64,000 nt of DNA from Phreatobacter oligotrophus (GTDB taxonomy: Bacteria; Pseudomonadota; Alphaproteobacteria; Rhizobiales; Phreatobacteraceae): positions 62,001-126,000 of the forward strand of contig NZ_PZZL01000005.1 in assembly GCF_003046185.1 (NCBI RefSeq). Reading direction: 5' to 3'. This document shows, in pieces, positions 43,413 through 52,389 of the stretch. The position numbers and the translations under genes were made by a program. The notes under the pieces were generated by a model. That model saw only the letters and a program-made list of their open reading frames with translations, was not told the DNA's origin and did not search any database. The first letter of the stretch is position 1; each line of letters opens with the position of its first letter.

Positions 43413-45536
43413 ATGACCGATGTGACGTCAGGATCGCGGCCAGCCAACGCCATCGGCATGAATGCCGGCGACGTGGCAGCCTGGCTGCGCCGGCCGGACC
43501 TGTGGATGGCCGCGGGTGTCATCGGCATCCTGATCATCCTGATCTTCCCGCTGCCGGCGATCATCCTCGACCTGATGCTGGCGGTGTCGATCATCTCCTC
43601 GGTCATGATCCTCATGACCGCGCTGTTCATTCACAAGCCGCTGGAATTCTCCTCCTTCCCGACGGTGCTGCTCATCGCCACCATGCTGCGGCTGGCGCTG
43701 AACCTCGCCTCGACGCGCCTCATCCTGTCGCATGGCCACGAGGGCACGGCGGCCGCCGGCCACGTCATCGAGGCCTTCGGCAATTTCGTGATGGGTGGCT
43801 CCTTCGTCATCGGCATCATCGTCTTCGCCATCCTGGTGATCGTGAACTTCATCGTCATCACCAAGGGCTCGGGCCGCATCGCCGAAGTCGCGGCGCGCTT
43901 CTCCCTCGACGCCATGCCCGGCAAGCAGATGGCGATCGACGCCGACCTGTCGGCCGGCCTCATCGACGAGAAGACCGCCAAGACCCGCCGCAAGGAGCTG
44001 GAGGACGAAAGCGCCTTCTACGGCGCCATGGACGGCGCCTCGAAATTCGTGAAGGGCGACGCCATTGCCGGCCTGCTCATCACCTTCATCAACATCATCG
44101 CCGGCCTCATCATCGGCGTCGCCCAGCAGGGCATGCCCTTCATGGAGGCGGCCCGCACCTACACGATCCTGACGGTCGGCGACGGCCTCGTCAGCCAGAT
44201 CCCGGCGCTGGTCATCTCGACCGCGGCCGGCCTGCTCGTCTCCAAGGCCGGCGTCACCGGCTCGGCCGACCAGGCCATGATGAAGCAGCTGACAGGCTAT
44301 CCGAAGGCGCTCGGCCTCTCCGCCGCCGTCATGGGCGCCATGGCGCTGCTGCCCGGCATTCCCTTCATTCCCTTCGCCGGCCTCGCGGCGCTCGCCGGCT
44401 ATGCCGCCTACACGCTCGGCGAGGAGGCCAAGCGCCTGTCGCGGGAGGCCGAGGCGACCGTGGCCACCGAGGCGGCCGCCGCCGCGGCGCCGCCGGCCGA
44501 GGAGCCCATCGCCTCGATCCTGAAGATCGACGACCTGAAGATCGAGCTTGGCTACGGCCTGCTGCCGCTCGTCCAGTCCGAGGGCGGTTCGGACCGCCTG
44601 ACCGACCAGATCAAGGCGCTGCGCCGCCAGCTGGCCGCCGACATGGGCTTCGTCATGCCCTCGGTGCGCATCCTCGACAACGTCCAACTGCCGCCGAACC
44701 AGTACATCATCCGCGTCAAGGAGGTGGATGCCGGCCAGGGCCAGATCTGGCCGATGCAGTACATGGTCATGGATCCGGCCGGCGGCCGCGTCGATCTCCC
44801 CGGCGTCCACACGACCGAGCCGACCTTCGGCCTGCCGGCGACCTGGGTCGATGCCGCGCTGAAGGAAGAGGCGAGCGTGCGCGGCTACACGGTGGTCGAT
44901 GCGGCCACCGTGCTCTCGACCCACCTCACCGAGATCCTCAAGGCCAATGTCTCCGATCTCCTCAGCTATTCCGAGGTGCAGAAGCTGCTCAAGGACCTCC
45001 CGAAGGAGCAGGGCGACCTCGTCAAGGACATCGTCCCCGGCCAGATCACCATTTCCGGCATCCAGCGCGTGCTGCAGGCCCTCCTCACCGAGCGCGTCTC
45101 GATCCGCGACCTGCCGACCATCCTCGAGGGCATTGCCGAGGCGGTCGCCTTCACCCGCTCGCCCTCGCAGATCGCCGAGCATGTGCGCACGCGCCTCGCC
45201 CGCCAGCTCTGCGCCCAGTTCGCCGGCATGGATGGCGGCCTCGCCCTCATCGCCCTGTCGCCGCAATGGGAGCAGGCCTTCGCCGACTCCATCGTCGGCC
45301 AGGGCGACGACCGCCAGCTCGCCATGCAGCCCTCGCGCCTGTCGGAATTCATCATGCTGGTGCGCGACGCCTTCGAGGACGCCGCGCGCATGGGCGAGGC
45401 GCCGGTGCTCCTCACCAGCCCGGGCATCCGGCCCTTCGTGCGCTCCATCGTCGAGCGCTTCCGCGCCCAGACGCCGGTACTCAGCCAGGCGGAAATCCAT
45501 CCCCGCGTCAGGCTGAAGACCGTCGGCAGCGTCTGA
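43413..45536 (+). CDS. flhA: flagellar biosynthesis export gate protein FlhA
   Basis: About 707 residues. Eight transmembrane helices occupy the first 330 residues (VIGILIILIFPLPAIILDLML; the LRLALNLASTRLIL FHIPEP-type segment; FIVITKGSGRIAEVAARFSLDAMPGKQMAIDADLSAGLI). The cytoplasmic FlhA-C domain follows, with the chaperone-binding and ring parts (VMDPAGGRVDLPG, QAEIHPRVRLKTVGS at the end). It forms the nonameric export gate. The ATG at 43413 agrees with the conserved DVAAWLRRPDLWM. It is transcribed away from fliF and has a CtrA box upstream. Confidence 0.97.
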   Translation: MTDVTSGSRPANAIGMNAGDVAAWLRRPDLWMAAGVIGILIILIFPLPAIILDLMLAVSIISSVMILMTALFIHKPLEFSSFPTVLLIATMLRLALNLASTRLILSHGHEGTAAAGHVIEAFGNFVMGGSFVIGIIVFAILVIVNFIVITKGSGRIAEVAARFSLDAMPGKQMAIDADLSAGLIDEKTAKTRRKELEDESAFYGAMDGASKFVKGDAIAGLLITFINIIAGLIIGVAQQGMPFMEAARTYTILTVGDGLVSQIPALVISTAAGLLVSKAGVTGSADQAMMKQLTGYPKALGLSAAVMGAMALLPGIPFIPFAGLAALAGYAAYTLGEEAKRLSREAEATVATEAAAAAAPPAEEPIASILKIDDLKIELGYGLLPLVQSEGGSDRLTDQIKALRRQLAADMGFVMPSVRILDNVQLPPNQYIIRVKEVDAGQGQIWPMQYMVMDPAGGRVDLPGVHTTEPTFGLPATWVDAALKEEASVRGYTVVDAATVLSTHLTEILKANVSDLLSYSEVQKLLKDLPKEQGDLVKDIVPGQITISGIQRVLQALLTERVSIRDLPTILEGIAEAVAFTRSPSQIAEHVRTRLARQLCAQFAGMDGGLALIALSPQWEQAFADSIVGQGDDRQLAMQPSRLSEFIMLVRDAFEDAARMGEAPVLLTSPGIRPFVRSIVERFRAQTPVLSQAEIHPRVRLKTVGSV

Positions 45537-45552
45537 GGCGGGAGGGTGCCCT

Positions 45553-46587
45553 CTACTGCCAGAGGCCCTTTCGCTGTAGCCAAGTCTGGATGAGCTGGGC
45601 GACGTCGCCGGAATTGCGGTCCATCATCAGCATATGGCTATTGCCGCGAATGCCGGCCGCCGGCAGGTCCACGACATCGACCGAACCACCTGCAGCTCTG
45701 ATCCGCTCGGCAAAGGCCACGCCGTTACGCCGGATCGTCGGCCAGCGGCTGTCCTGCTCGATGAAGTCCCCATAGATCATCAGCGAAGGAATGCTCTTGA
45801 GCACGTCAACCTTCGCGGGATCGCCGAAACCGGCAGGCTCGACGGCGACCAGTGCCAGGACCTTGTCGGGACGGGCCTGGGCCACCTTGAAACCGAACTG
45901 CCCAGCCTGGCTGTGGAACACGATCACGCAGGGACAGACCTTGTCGACCAGCGCCACATAGGCCGCGATCGTCGGCTCGTCGGTGGTGGTCCAGCGCGGC
46001 GAGAGCTGGCGCGGGAACTGGTCATAGGCCTCGACCGGAAACTGGCTGCCGGGCAGCACCCGGCGCTTCGCCGGATCATCGCTATAGGAGCCCTCGCCCT
46101 GGCCGATGCGAAACCGCTCGAACGGGTTGCCGATCGGCACGTGAATCGCGGGAGCGGACCAGACCTCCGGCGGTGCCCAGCCGGACCGGCCCCGCTCGAC
46201 CGCATCGGAATTGTAGACCGTCCAGCCCCGCCGGAGAAACCAGTTGAGCCAGCCTTCCCGGCCATCGGGCGTCGTCTCGTAGGTGACGCCAGACAGTCCG
46301 CCGCCGTGCCACAGCAGCAGCGGCACCCGCCCGCGCTGCGCCCGCGGCCGGAACCATTGCACATACATCTGCTCGACGGCATAGCGACCGTTGGGGTCGA
46401 CCTTCGCCGGCGTGCCGCCGGGCGTGAAGGTGATCTCGCGCACCGGCTGGCCGGTGATCTCGGCGAGACGCCCGCCCACATGGAATGAGCCCATGCCGAC
46501 GATCTCCAGCGGCGGCTCCTCCGCCATTGCCGGCACGGCCGCAAGAGCCAGAACACCTGCAAAAACAGCGCAATAGAAACGGTTCAT
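45553..46587 (-). CDS. secreted alpha/beta hydrolase (esterase-like)
   Basis: A 344-residue exported enzyme (signal peptide MNRFYCAVFAGVLALAAVPAMA). The hydrolase features are VPLLLWHGGGLSGVTYETTPDGREGW (oxyanion), the nucleophile elbow VIVFHSQAGQFGF, the acid region SLMIYGDFIEQDSRWP and His in AAGIRGNSHMLMMDRN. The nucleophile Ser is present, unlike the 28396-29349 homologue. Substrate unknown; the fold is common for esterases acting on aromatic or polyester compounds. It ends 16 bases from the flhA stop. Confidence 0.82.
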   Translation of the reverse strand: MNRFYCAVFAGVLALAAVPAMAEEPPLEIVGMGSFHVGGRLAEITGQPVREITFTPGGTPAKVDPNGRYAVEQMYVQWFRPRAQRGRVPLLLWHGGGLSGVTYETTPDGREGWLNWFLRRGWTVYNSDAVERGRSGWAPPEVWSAPAIHVPIGNPFERFRIGQGEGSYSDDPAKRRVLPGSQFPVEAYDQFPRQLSPRWTTTDEPTIAAYVALVDKVCPCVIVFHSQAGQFGFKVAQARPDKVLALVAVEPAGFGDPAKVDVLKSIPSLMIYGDFIEQDSRWPTIRRNGVAFAERIRAAGGSVDVVDLPAAGIRGNSHMLMMDRNSGDVAQLIQTWLQRKGLWQ

Positions 46588-46819
46588 CGCAATCCTCCCG
46601 GCAGGACTTATCGCGTCACTGCTCGACCGCGACTATCCGAACGGGGTCCAGGGCGGTCAACGATCACGGCCGCAAGGCATCCACGCGCGGCCGTGACAGA
46701 GTGGCTCTATTCATTCCGTTTCGTCACAACTGAGACTTGGAAGCAGATAATTGTTTCCATGAGGGAACGGATCGATCGTGATCCCGCGCCGCCGACCGGC
46801 GCCGTTCACGGAGGTTCCC

Positions 46820-47233
46820 ATGCCCATCATCCAGGTGAAGTTCGCAACGCCCGCACCCGTCGCCCCGGCCCCGAAGGCCATCGCCGAGACCGTCGTCCGC
46901 CTCACCGCCGAGATCCTGCGCAAGCGGCCGGACCTCACGGCCGTGACCATCGACGAGGTTCCCGCCACCCACTGGTTCGTCGCCGGCCCGTCGCTCGCCG
47001 AGCAGGGCAAGGCCTCGTTCTTCCTCGACATCAAGATCGTCGATGGCACCAACACCAAGGACGAGAAGGCCGCCTATGTCGCCGCCATCTTCGCCGCCAT
47101 GGCGGACCTGCTCGGCGACCTGCATCCCGAAAGCTACGTCTATGTCCACGATGTCCGGGCGGAGGCCTATGGCTTCGGTGGCCGCACCCAGGAGCATCGC
47201 TACATCGCCGGGCGGCTGTCGCAGGCCGCCTGA
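46820..47233 (+). CDS. tandem-fused tautomerase (4-oxalocrotonate tautomerase superfamily)
   Basis: A 137-residue protein, about twice a 4-OT subunit. The first half begins MPIIQVKFATPAP with the catalytic Pro at position 2 that becomes N-terminal, then AIAETVVRLTAEILRKRPDLTAVTIDEV. The second half repeats the beta-alpha-beta unit (SFFLDIKIVDGTNTKDEKAAYVAAIFAAMADLLG). Two in-frame halves suggest a fused trimer-type tautomerase such as cis-CaaD or MSAD relatives. An excellent GGAGGTTCCC ribosome site precedes the ATG. Confidence 0.75.
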   Translation: MPIIQVKFATPAPVAPAPKAIAETVVRLTAEILRKRPDLTAVTIDEVPATHWFVAGPSLAEQGKASFFLDIKIVDGTNTKDEKAAYVAAIFAAMADLLGDLHPESYVYVHDVRAEAYGFGGRTQEHRYIAGRLSQAA

Positions 47234-47348
47234 GGCCGCCCCGCGCCGGGACGGCCGGTTAACCTTTCCTTCAGGCTTTCCTCGACGCGAGGCCCGCCTC
47301 CGCTACAACGGAAGGCCAAGGGGCTTCGGCCCCGGCAACCTCTCGCCG

Positions 47349-47453
47349 ATGGGGCTCCGCATGTCTCCGACCCAGGCCGTGGCGGCCACGATCACCGCCA
47401 ACTTCGTCGTCTGGACGCTCATCATCGTCGCTGGCGTCCACTACTTCATCTGA
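47349..47453 (+). CDS. possible very small membrane peptide
   Basis: 34 residues (or 30 from an internal ATG at 47361): MSPTQAVAATITANFVVWT then LIIVAGVHYFI, one transmembrane helix with a polar N terminus. It lies just before a strong terminator hairpin and after GGTTAACCTTTCC. No clear ribosome site, so it is only a candidate. Confidence 0.35.
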   Translation: MGLRMSPTQAVAATITANFVVWTLIIVAGVHYFI

Positions 47454-47480
47454 CCGCAAAGGCTCTTGCCGATGCACCCC

Positions 47481-47504
47481 AAGCCCCGGCCCCGGCCGGG
47501 GCTT
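47481..47504 (+). terminator. terminator hairpin after the small membrane peptide
   Basis: AAGCCCCGGC and GCCGGGGCTT form a ten-base-pair stem with a CCCG loop followed by TGTCGTTT. It separates plus-strand genes from the convergent HhH membrane protein. Confidence 0.7.
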
Positions 47505-47511
47505 TGTCGTT

Positions 47512-48297
47512 TCAGGCGTCGGGCGTGCTCGGGATTTCGCCGCGCCTGACCTTCTCGGCATGGGCGGTGGTGCCGCCGCTCGCGAGGAGCTTCGCCTGGC
47601 CGATCCAGTCCTCCCGCTCGATGCGGCCGGGAAAGGCGAGATAGCCGCCGACCCAGAGGGCCTCCTGCGGCGTCCAGGCCGCGATCTGGTCGAAATGGTA
47701 GATGCCGAGCTCATGCAGCTTGCGCTCGTTCTGCGGGCCGATGCCGCGAATGAGCTCGAGTTCGTCGGGCTTGCCGGCGCGCGGTGCGGTCTCTCCAACC
47801 GGCTTCGTGCCCTGCGCCATGGCCTCGGCGGCGGTCGGCTGGGGCGCCGGCGTCGCAGCCGCTGCCTGGGGCGCCGCGGCCGCCGCGGCGTTGCGCCGCT
47901 CGGCGGCATCGCCGACGAGGCGCGCGACGGATCCCGTCGCATCGGCCACGGCCTTGACCGCGCCGGCCGTCGAGGTCGCGGCCCCCACCATGTCGCCGAG
48001 CGGCGAGCCGACACTGTCCTCGACCTTGTCGGTGAAGACGCGCAGGAAGGCGCCGACGACGCAGCCGATCAAATAGGCGCCGATGAAGAGCACGGCCGTG
48101 TCGAGCCACAGGCCCGGCCGGCCCGGCACCCATTTAAGCGCCGCCGCCACCACCATCAGCGCGAAGGCGATCATCGCCGCCGCGGCAAGCGGGCTCGGGC
48201 CCTCGTCCTCCTTGTCGGAGGTCACCCAGCCCACGGCGAGCCCGCCGACGAGGGCCACGACGAGCGGAAGGGCGAAGGTCTGGACCAGATAGAGCAT
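47512..48297 (-). CDS. membrane protein with C-terminal helix-hairpin-helix domain
   Basis: A 261-residue protein. Three N-terminal transmembrane helices (LVQTFALPLVVALVGGLAVGW, PLAAAAMIAFALMVVAAALKW, WLDTAVLFIGAYLIGCVVGAFL), an Ala/Pro-rich linker and a C-terminal HhH domain. That domain reads LELIRGIGPQNERKLHELGIYHFDQIAAW, then GYLAFPGRIEREDWIGQA. The HhH part resembles ribosomal S13-like or RuvA-like motifs seen in rhizobial membrane proteins of unknown role. It is followed ten bases later by the OmpA-domain gene on the same strand, so both likely act in the envelope. Confidence 0.75.
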   Translation of the reverse strand: MLYLVQTFALPLVVALVGGLAVGWVTSDKEDEGPSPLAAAAMIAFALMVVAAALKWVPGRPGLWLDTAVLFIGAYLIGCVVGAFLRVFTDKVEDSVGSPLGDMVGAATSTAGAVKAVADATGSVARLVGDAAERRNAAAAAAPQAAAATPAPQPTAAEAMAQGTKPVGETAPRAGKPDELELIRGIGPQNERKLHELGIYHFDQIAAWTPQEALWVGGYLAFPGRIEREDWIGQAKLLASGGTTAHAEKVRRGEIPSTPDA

Positions 48298-48307
48298 CGC
48301 CCCCTCC

Positions 48308-50335
48308 TCAGTTGCGCGGCCGCACGTGGAACTCGACCCGCCGGTTCAGCGCCCGGCCGGCCTCGCTGTCGTTCGGCGCGACCGGCCGCATCGCGGCATA
48401 GCCGACCACGACCAGGCTGTCCGCGGACACGCCGCGCCGCAGGAGCTCCTCGCGCATGATCGCGGCCCGGTCCTCCGAGAGCTTCTGGTTGCCGCCCGTC
48501 CAGTTGTGGATGTCGGCATGGCCGGCGATCTCGATCCGCTCGTCCGGCGCGCAGCGCTTGATGGCGGCGGCCAGGCGGTCGAGCACCGCCCCGTGCTCGG
48601 CCTTCTGCTCGGCGCGCCAGTAGTCGAAGAGGATGCGGTCACCCTCGAGCGCCGTCTGGATGATGACGGAACAGTCCGGCCGCGGTGCGGGCGGCGCCGG
48701 GGGCGGCGGCGCGACGGGCGCCGCTGCCGTTGCCAGCGAGGGGGCCGGAACCGGCGGAGGCGGTGGCGGCGGGGTCAGGTCGGCCGCCAGCGGCGGCGCC
48801 TCGGGGGGCGAGGGGATCGCCGCCTCCACCTCGACAGGCGGAGTGGGAGGCGGCGGCGGCGTGAGGTCCACGGCCAGCGGCGGCGGCGGTGGGGGCGGCG
48901 GGATGTCGGCGACCGGCAGGGCGATGTCGGTGATGCCGACCACCGGCGGCCCGAGGCCGGCCACCGCTTCCCGGATCTGCACGGCAAGGGCGGCATCGCT
49001 GGCCCGCCCCGCGAGGGTCAGCCGGTTGCCGGTGAGCTGCACCGAGCCTTCCGTGAGACGGAGGAGCTGGGTCAGGGCCGTCTCGGTCAGGAGACCGAAA
49101 TCGACGCCGCTCGGAAAACCGGAGGCGAGCCGCGTCTCGTCGGAAACGGTCATGCCGCCGGCGAGGCGGCGCGCCAGCGCCATGACCCGGTCCCGCGCCT
49201 CGGCGGAAGGCGCAAAGCCCATCAGCGTGACGCCGTCGGGACCGCGCCGCGCGCTCCAGGTAAAGGGGCTGATCACGGGGGGCGCGACGATGAGGTCGCC
49301 CATCGTGTAGCCGTCGTTCCGGCCGCGCACCGCAGCGGCGAGCGTCTCGAAGGCTTCGTGGTTCGCGGCAACACCGGTGAAGGAATAGACCGTGCCGGCA
49401 ATGCGCGCCGCACCGTTCGCCAGGCCCTTGAGCTGCTCGATGGCCGCAAGGGCCTTGGCCTCCAACGCCGCAGGCAGCGTCGGAACCACCGTCATGGCGT
49501 CGGTGACCGGGCCGGTCGTCGCCGCACGGGCGGCCGCAAGAATGCGCTGGCGCGCCTCCTCGGACGGCACGGATCCCTCCAGCCGGATCGCCCCGTCCTC
49601 CGCCTTGATCACCGACCAGTCCGCGACCGGCGGGAGGATGGCGGCCGGGGCCGGCGGCGGCTCGGCGGCGGCTGGGGTCGGGACGGTGACGTTGATGCCC
49701 CCGGTGGTGACGCCCTGCGGCAGCGTGGCGAGCGCCCGTTCGATGTCCGACTTGGCGGCGGCATCGGCCGCCGTGCCGGTGAAGCGGAAGGCATTGCCCG
49801 CAATGCTCGCCGAACCCGGCGTCACCTTGCCGAGCTGGGCGATGCCCATCTCCGCCGCACGGGTGGCGGCAGCGGGAATGTCGCGGGCGAGCGTCATGAG
49901 GTCGCTGACCTCGGCACCGGGGAAGGCCTTGCGGGCCGCCTCGACCAGCCGGGCGCGGGCGCCATCGGGCGCCACCTGCCCGGAGAGGACAATGATTTGG
50001 CCCTCGCGCCGGGCCGACCAGCCGAAGGGATTGGCAGGGGCGAGGAAATCATTGGCGGCATCGGCGCGGCGGATGCCGAACTGCGCTTCCGACAGATCCT
50101 CGGCGCGGGGGGCCGCGTCGAGCTCGGGAGCCGTGCCGGTGATGATGGCGTCGCGGCCGCGCATGGTCACCTGCGCCCAGGGCTTGCCGTCGACGGTGGA
50201 GACCGCCCCGATCGCATCGGTGGCGCGGCGGGCAAGGTCGGCCTCGATGGCCTCCTGCTTCGACCACAGCACACCGCCGGCCAGCAGCGCCAGCGGCAGG
50301 AGACCGGGAAGCCAGCGACGCGGCTGATGCAACAT
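48308..50335 (-). CDS. OmpA-family protein with three BON-like repeats
   Basis: A 675-residue envelope protein. After one N-terminal helix (LPGLLPLALLAGGVLW) there are three tandem repeats of about 120 residues at roughly 103-212, 239-345 and 357-462, each with an FxWSARREG/WSVIKAEDG start, a BON-like GSVPSEEAR segment and a matching second half. A long Pro/Ala linker follows. The C-terminal OmpA/MotB peptidoglycan-binding domain has HADIHNWTGGNQKLSEDRA and YAAMRPVAPNDSEAGRALNRRVEF. It probably spans or braces the periplasm. RBS GAGGGCGAG precedes the ATG at 50335. Confidence 0.85.
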   Translation of the reverse strand: MLHQPRRWLPGLLPLALLAGGVLWSKQEAIEADLARRATDAIGAVSTVDGKPWAQVTMRGRDAIITGTAPELDAAPRAEDLSEAQFGIRRADAANDFLAPANPFGWSARREGQIIVLSGQVAPDGARARLVEAARKAFPGAEVSDLMTLARDIPAAATRAAEMGIAQLGKVTPGSASIAGNAFRFTGTAADAAAKSDIERALATLPQGVTTGGINVTVPTPAAAEPPPAPAAILPPVADWSVIKAEDGAIRLEGSVPSEEARQRILAAARAATTGPVTDAMTVVPTLPAALEAKALAAIEQLKGLANGAARIAGTVYSFTGVAANHEAFETLAAAVRGRNDGYTMGDLIVAPPVISPFTWSARRGPDGVTLMGFAPSAEARDRVMALARRLAGGMTVSDETRLASGFPSGVDFGLLTETALTQLLRLTEGSVQLTGNRLTLAGRASDAALAVQIREAVAGLGPPVVGITDIALPVADIPPPPPPPPLAVDLTPPPPPTPPVEVEAAIPSPPEAPPLAADLTPPPPPPPVPAPSLATAAAPVAPPPPAPPAPRPDCSVIIQTALEGDRILFDYWRAEQKAEHGAVLDRLAAAIKRCAPDERIEIAGHADIHNWTGGNQKLSEDRAAIMREELLRRGVSADSLVVVGYAAMRPVAPNDSEAGRALNRRVEFHVRPRN

Positions 50336-50490
50336 GAACTCGCCCTCATTCCATCGCCGCCGACCGGCGCCGGCTGTCCGGAACGGCGAAATCTCCTTAC
50401 GGAAGATCGACGAAGTCAAGATCGGCCTTTGCGAATCGGTCATTATTCCCGGCGCAGGCTGCGCTTCCGCCTCCAGTCCGGGAGGATCAC

Positions 50491-52020
50491 GTGAACGTCG
50501 AGGCCATCAGGTCCAGTCCGGCCGTCACGGCCCTCACCGCCGGCCCCCCCGCCGCGGCGCTGGAAGCGCTTGGCCTCAAGGCCGGCGACACCGTCGCGGT
50601 GAAGGTCGCGGCCATGACCGCCGAGGGCCTCGCCCGGCTCATGGTCGGCGGCGGTACGCTCGAGGTGAAGACCGATCGGCCGCTGACGCCCGGCACGACC
50701 TTGAACCTGACGGTCCAGCAGGACGGCGCGGCGGTGAAGCTGATGCTGGCCATGCCGGCGACGACCCCGGGTGCGGCCTCATCGGGTCCAACGCCCTCGT
50801 CGACGACAGCCCAGCCCGGCCTGCCGGCTGCCCCCGCTGCGCCCGCTCAGGGACCGGCCGCATCGCCCTCGCCCTCGCCGGCTGGCGCTCCGCTTCCCCT
50901 GCCCCCTCAGGCAACCGTCGCCGCAGCCGTCGTCGACCTGCTCGCCCGCGGCCTCGTGCCCGCCGCCACCGCCCAGCTGGGCGACGGCGCACGCGTGGCG
51001 CTCGCCGCCCGGGGCGCGCCGGCGACGACCCTCGTGGCCCTCGACAGCGAGACCGACACCTCGCCCGCCGCCCTCAAGGTCGCGGTGACCGAGGGGGTGC
51101 GTGCTGCCGCCGGTCGACAGGAGAGTCTCGCCACGCTCTTCGCCGATCTCGGCGCAGCTGGCCGCGGGGCCAATGCGAAGCTCCTGCCCCAGCCCGTCGC
51201 CAATGCCCTGGCGGAGGTCCTCGGCTTCCGCATCTCGCTGGAGAGCCTCGCGACGCCGAAAGGGCTTCAGGCCGCGCTCGCCAATGCCGGGACGCTCATG
51301 GAGGCGCGGCTCGCCGCCCTGCCCGAGGGGGCCCCGCTGCCCCCGGACCTGAAGACGGCGCTGCTGCGGCTGCGCTCGGCGCTGACCGACTGGACAGCCA
51401 CCCTGCCCGACACGTCCGGCGAGACGCCGAAGCCCGCCGCGCACGAGAAACCGCCGATCCGCGGCGCCCTACCCCATGGCCAACCGCCGCAGCCGGCGAC
51501 GCTGGCCGATGGCGTCCCGGCCAGTGAGCTTGCGCGCACCCTCACCGAGCGCACCGAGGCGGCGCTCGCCCGCCTCACCCTTCTGCAAGCGGCCTCGCTG
51601 CCCGACGGCCAGGCGCCGCGTGCCGAGGCGGCAGCCCAGACCCTGCAGATGGAAGTGCCCCTCCGCCTCGGGGCGGAGACCGCCATCGCGCAGTTCCAGA
51701 TCCAGCGCGACCCGCCCGAGCCTGATGAGCGGCGGCCCGGCGCGTCGGCGCAGCGCGGCTGGACCATGCGCCTCTCCCTTGACGCAGAGCCCCTCGGGCC
51801 CCTGCACGCGGCGATCCGCTGGCGCGATGGCCATGTCGGCGTCGATATCTGGGCCGAGCGCGCCGGCACCGCCGCGGCGCTCGATGCCGAACGCGCCAAC
51901 CTGTCGGAGGCGCTGGAAGCCTCGGCCTTCGCCATCGATAGGCTGGTCATCGCCGAGGGACGGCCGCCGGACCCGAAGCCCGCGGCCGTCACGCCCCACC
52001 GGCTGGACCGCTCGTCATGA
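50491..52020 (+). CDS. fliK: flagellar hook-length control protein FliK
   Basis: A 509-residue protein. The long N-terminal part is Ala/Pro-rich and variable, as in ruler proteins. The C-terminal Flg_hook domain starts near residue 385 (MEVPLRLGAETAIAQFQIQRD) and includes GWTMRLSLDAEPLGPLHAAIRWRDGHVGVDIWAERAGTAAAL. It measures hook length and switches FlhB specificity. GTG start behind GGGAGGATCAC. The adjoining small FlhB-C-like gene supports the assignment. Confidence 0.85.
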   Translation: MNVEAIRSSPAVTALTAGPPAAALEALGLKAGDTVAVKVAAMTAEGLARLMVGGGTLEVKTDRPLTPGTTLNLTVQQDGAAVKLMLAMPATTPGAASSGPTPSSTTAQPGLPAAPAAPAQGPAASPSPSPAGAPLPLPPQATVAAAVVDLLARGLVPAATAQLGDGARVALAARGAPATTLVALDSETDTSPAALKVAVTEGVRAAAGRQESLATLFADLGAAGRGANAKLLPQPVANALAEVLGFRISLESLATPKGLQAALANAGTLMEARLAALPEGAPLPPDLKTALLRLRSALTDWTATLPDTSGETPKPAAHEKPPIRGALPHGQPPQPATLADGVPASELARTLTERTEAALARLTLLQAASLPDGQAPRAEAAAQTLQMEVPLRLGAETAIAQFQIQRDPPEPDERRPGASAQRGWTMRLSLDAEPLGPLHAAIRWRDGHVGVDIWAERAGTAAALDAERANLSEALEASAFAIDRLVIAEGRPPDPKPAAVTPHRLDRSS

Positions 52021-52298
52021 GCGAGGCGCCGGCAGCCGGAAAGCCCGCCATCGCCGTGGCGCTGGAATATGAGATCGGCAAGGACGCGGCCCCGCGCGTC
52101 ACCGCCTCCGGCCGGGGCCTCGTGGCCGAGAAGATCATCGAGACCGCCCGCCAGCACGGCGTCGCCATCGAGGGCAATCCCATCCTCGCCGAGGCGCTGG
52201 CCGGCGTCGCCGTGGACGACCACATCCCCGAGGAGCTCTACCGCGCAGTGGCCGAGGTCATCGGCTTCGTCCTGCGCGCGGCCGGAAAACTGCGCTGA
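52017..52298 (+). CDS. small FlhB C-terminal-domain homologue (FlhX-like)
   Basis: A 93-residue protein resembling only the cytoplasmic tail of the FlhB/YscU family: PAIAVALEYEIGKDAAPRVTASGRGLVAEKIIETARQHGVAIEGNPILAEAL, then IPEELYRAVAEVIGFVL. The autocleavage NPTH loop is absent; the corresponding segment starts directly after the strand. The ATGA overlap with fliK shows coupled translation. Stand-alone homologues (FlhX) can substitute for part of FlhB in other bacteria. Confidence 0.82.
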   Translation: MSEAPAAGKPAIAVALEYEIGKDAAPRVTASGRGLVAEKIIETARQHGVAIEGNPILAEALAGVAVDDHIPEELYRAVAEVIGFVLRAAGKLR

Positions 52299-52389
52299 CC
52301 TCACTCTTTCGGGCGGCATTTGGTCCGCTGGCGGGCCGAACGCGCTTGGACTATAGGCTGAAGGTCAAGAACATCCCCGGGAGGATTGC

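Noticed and set aside
46588-46819. Possible regulatory RNA before the tautomerase gene
   Set aside because: No stable hairpin with a U-run and no conserved element seen; treated as ordinary upstream sequence.
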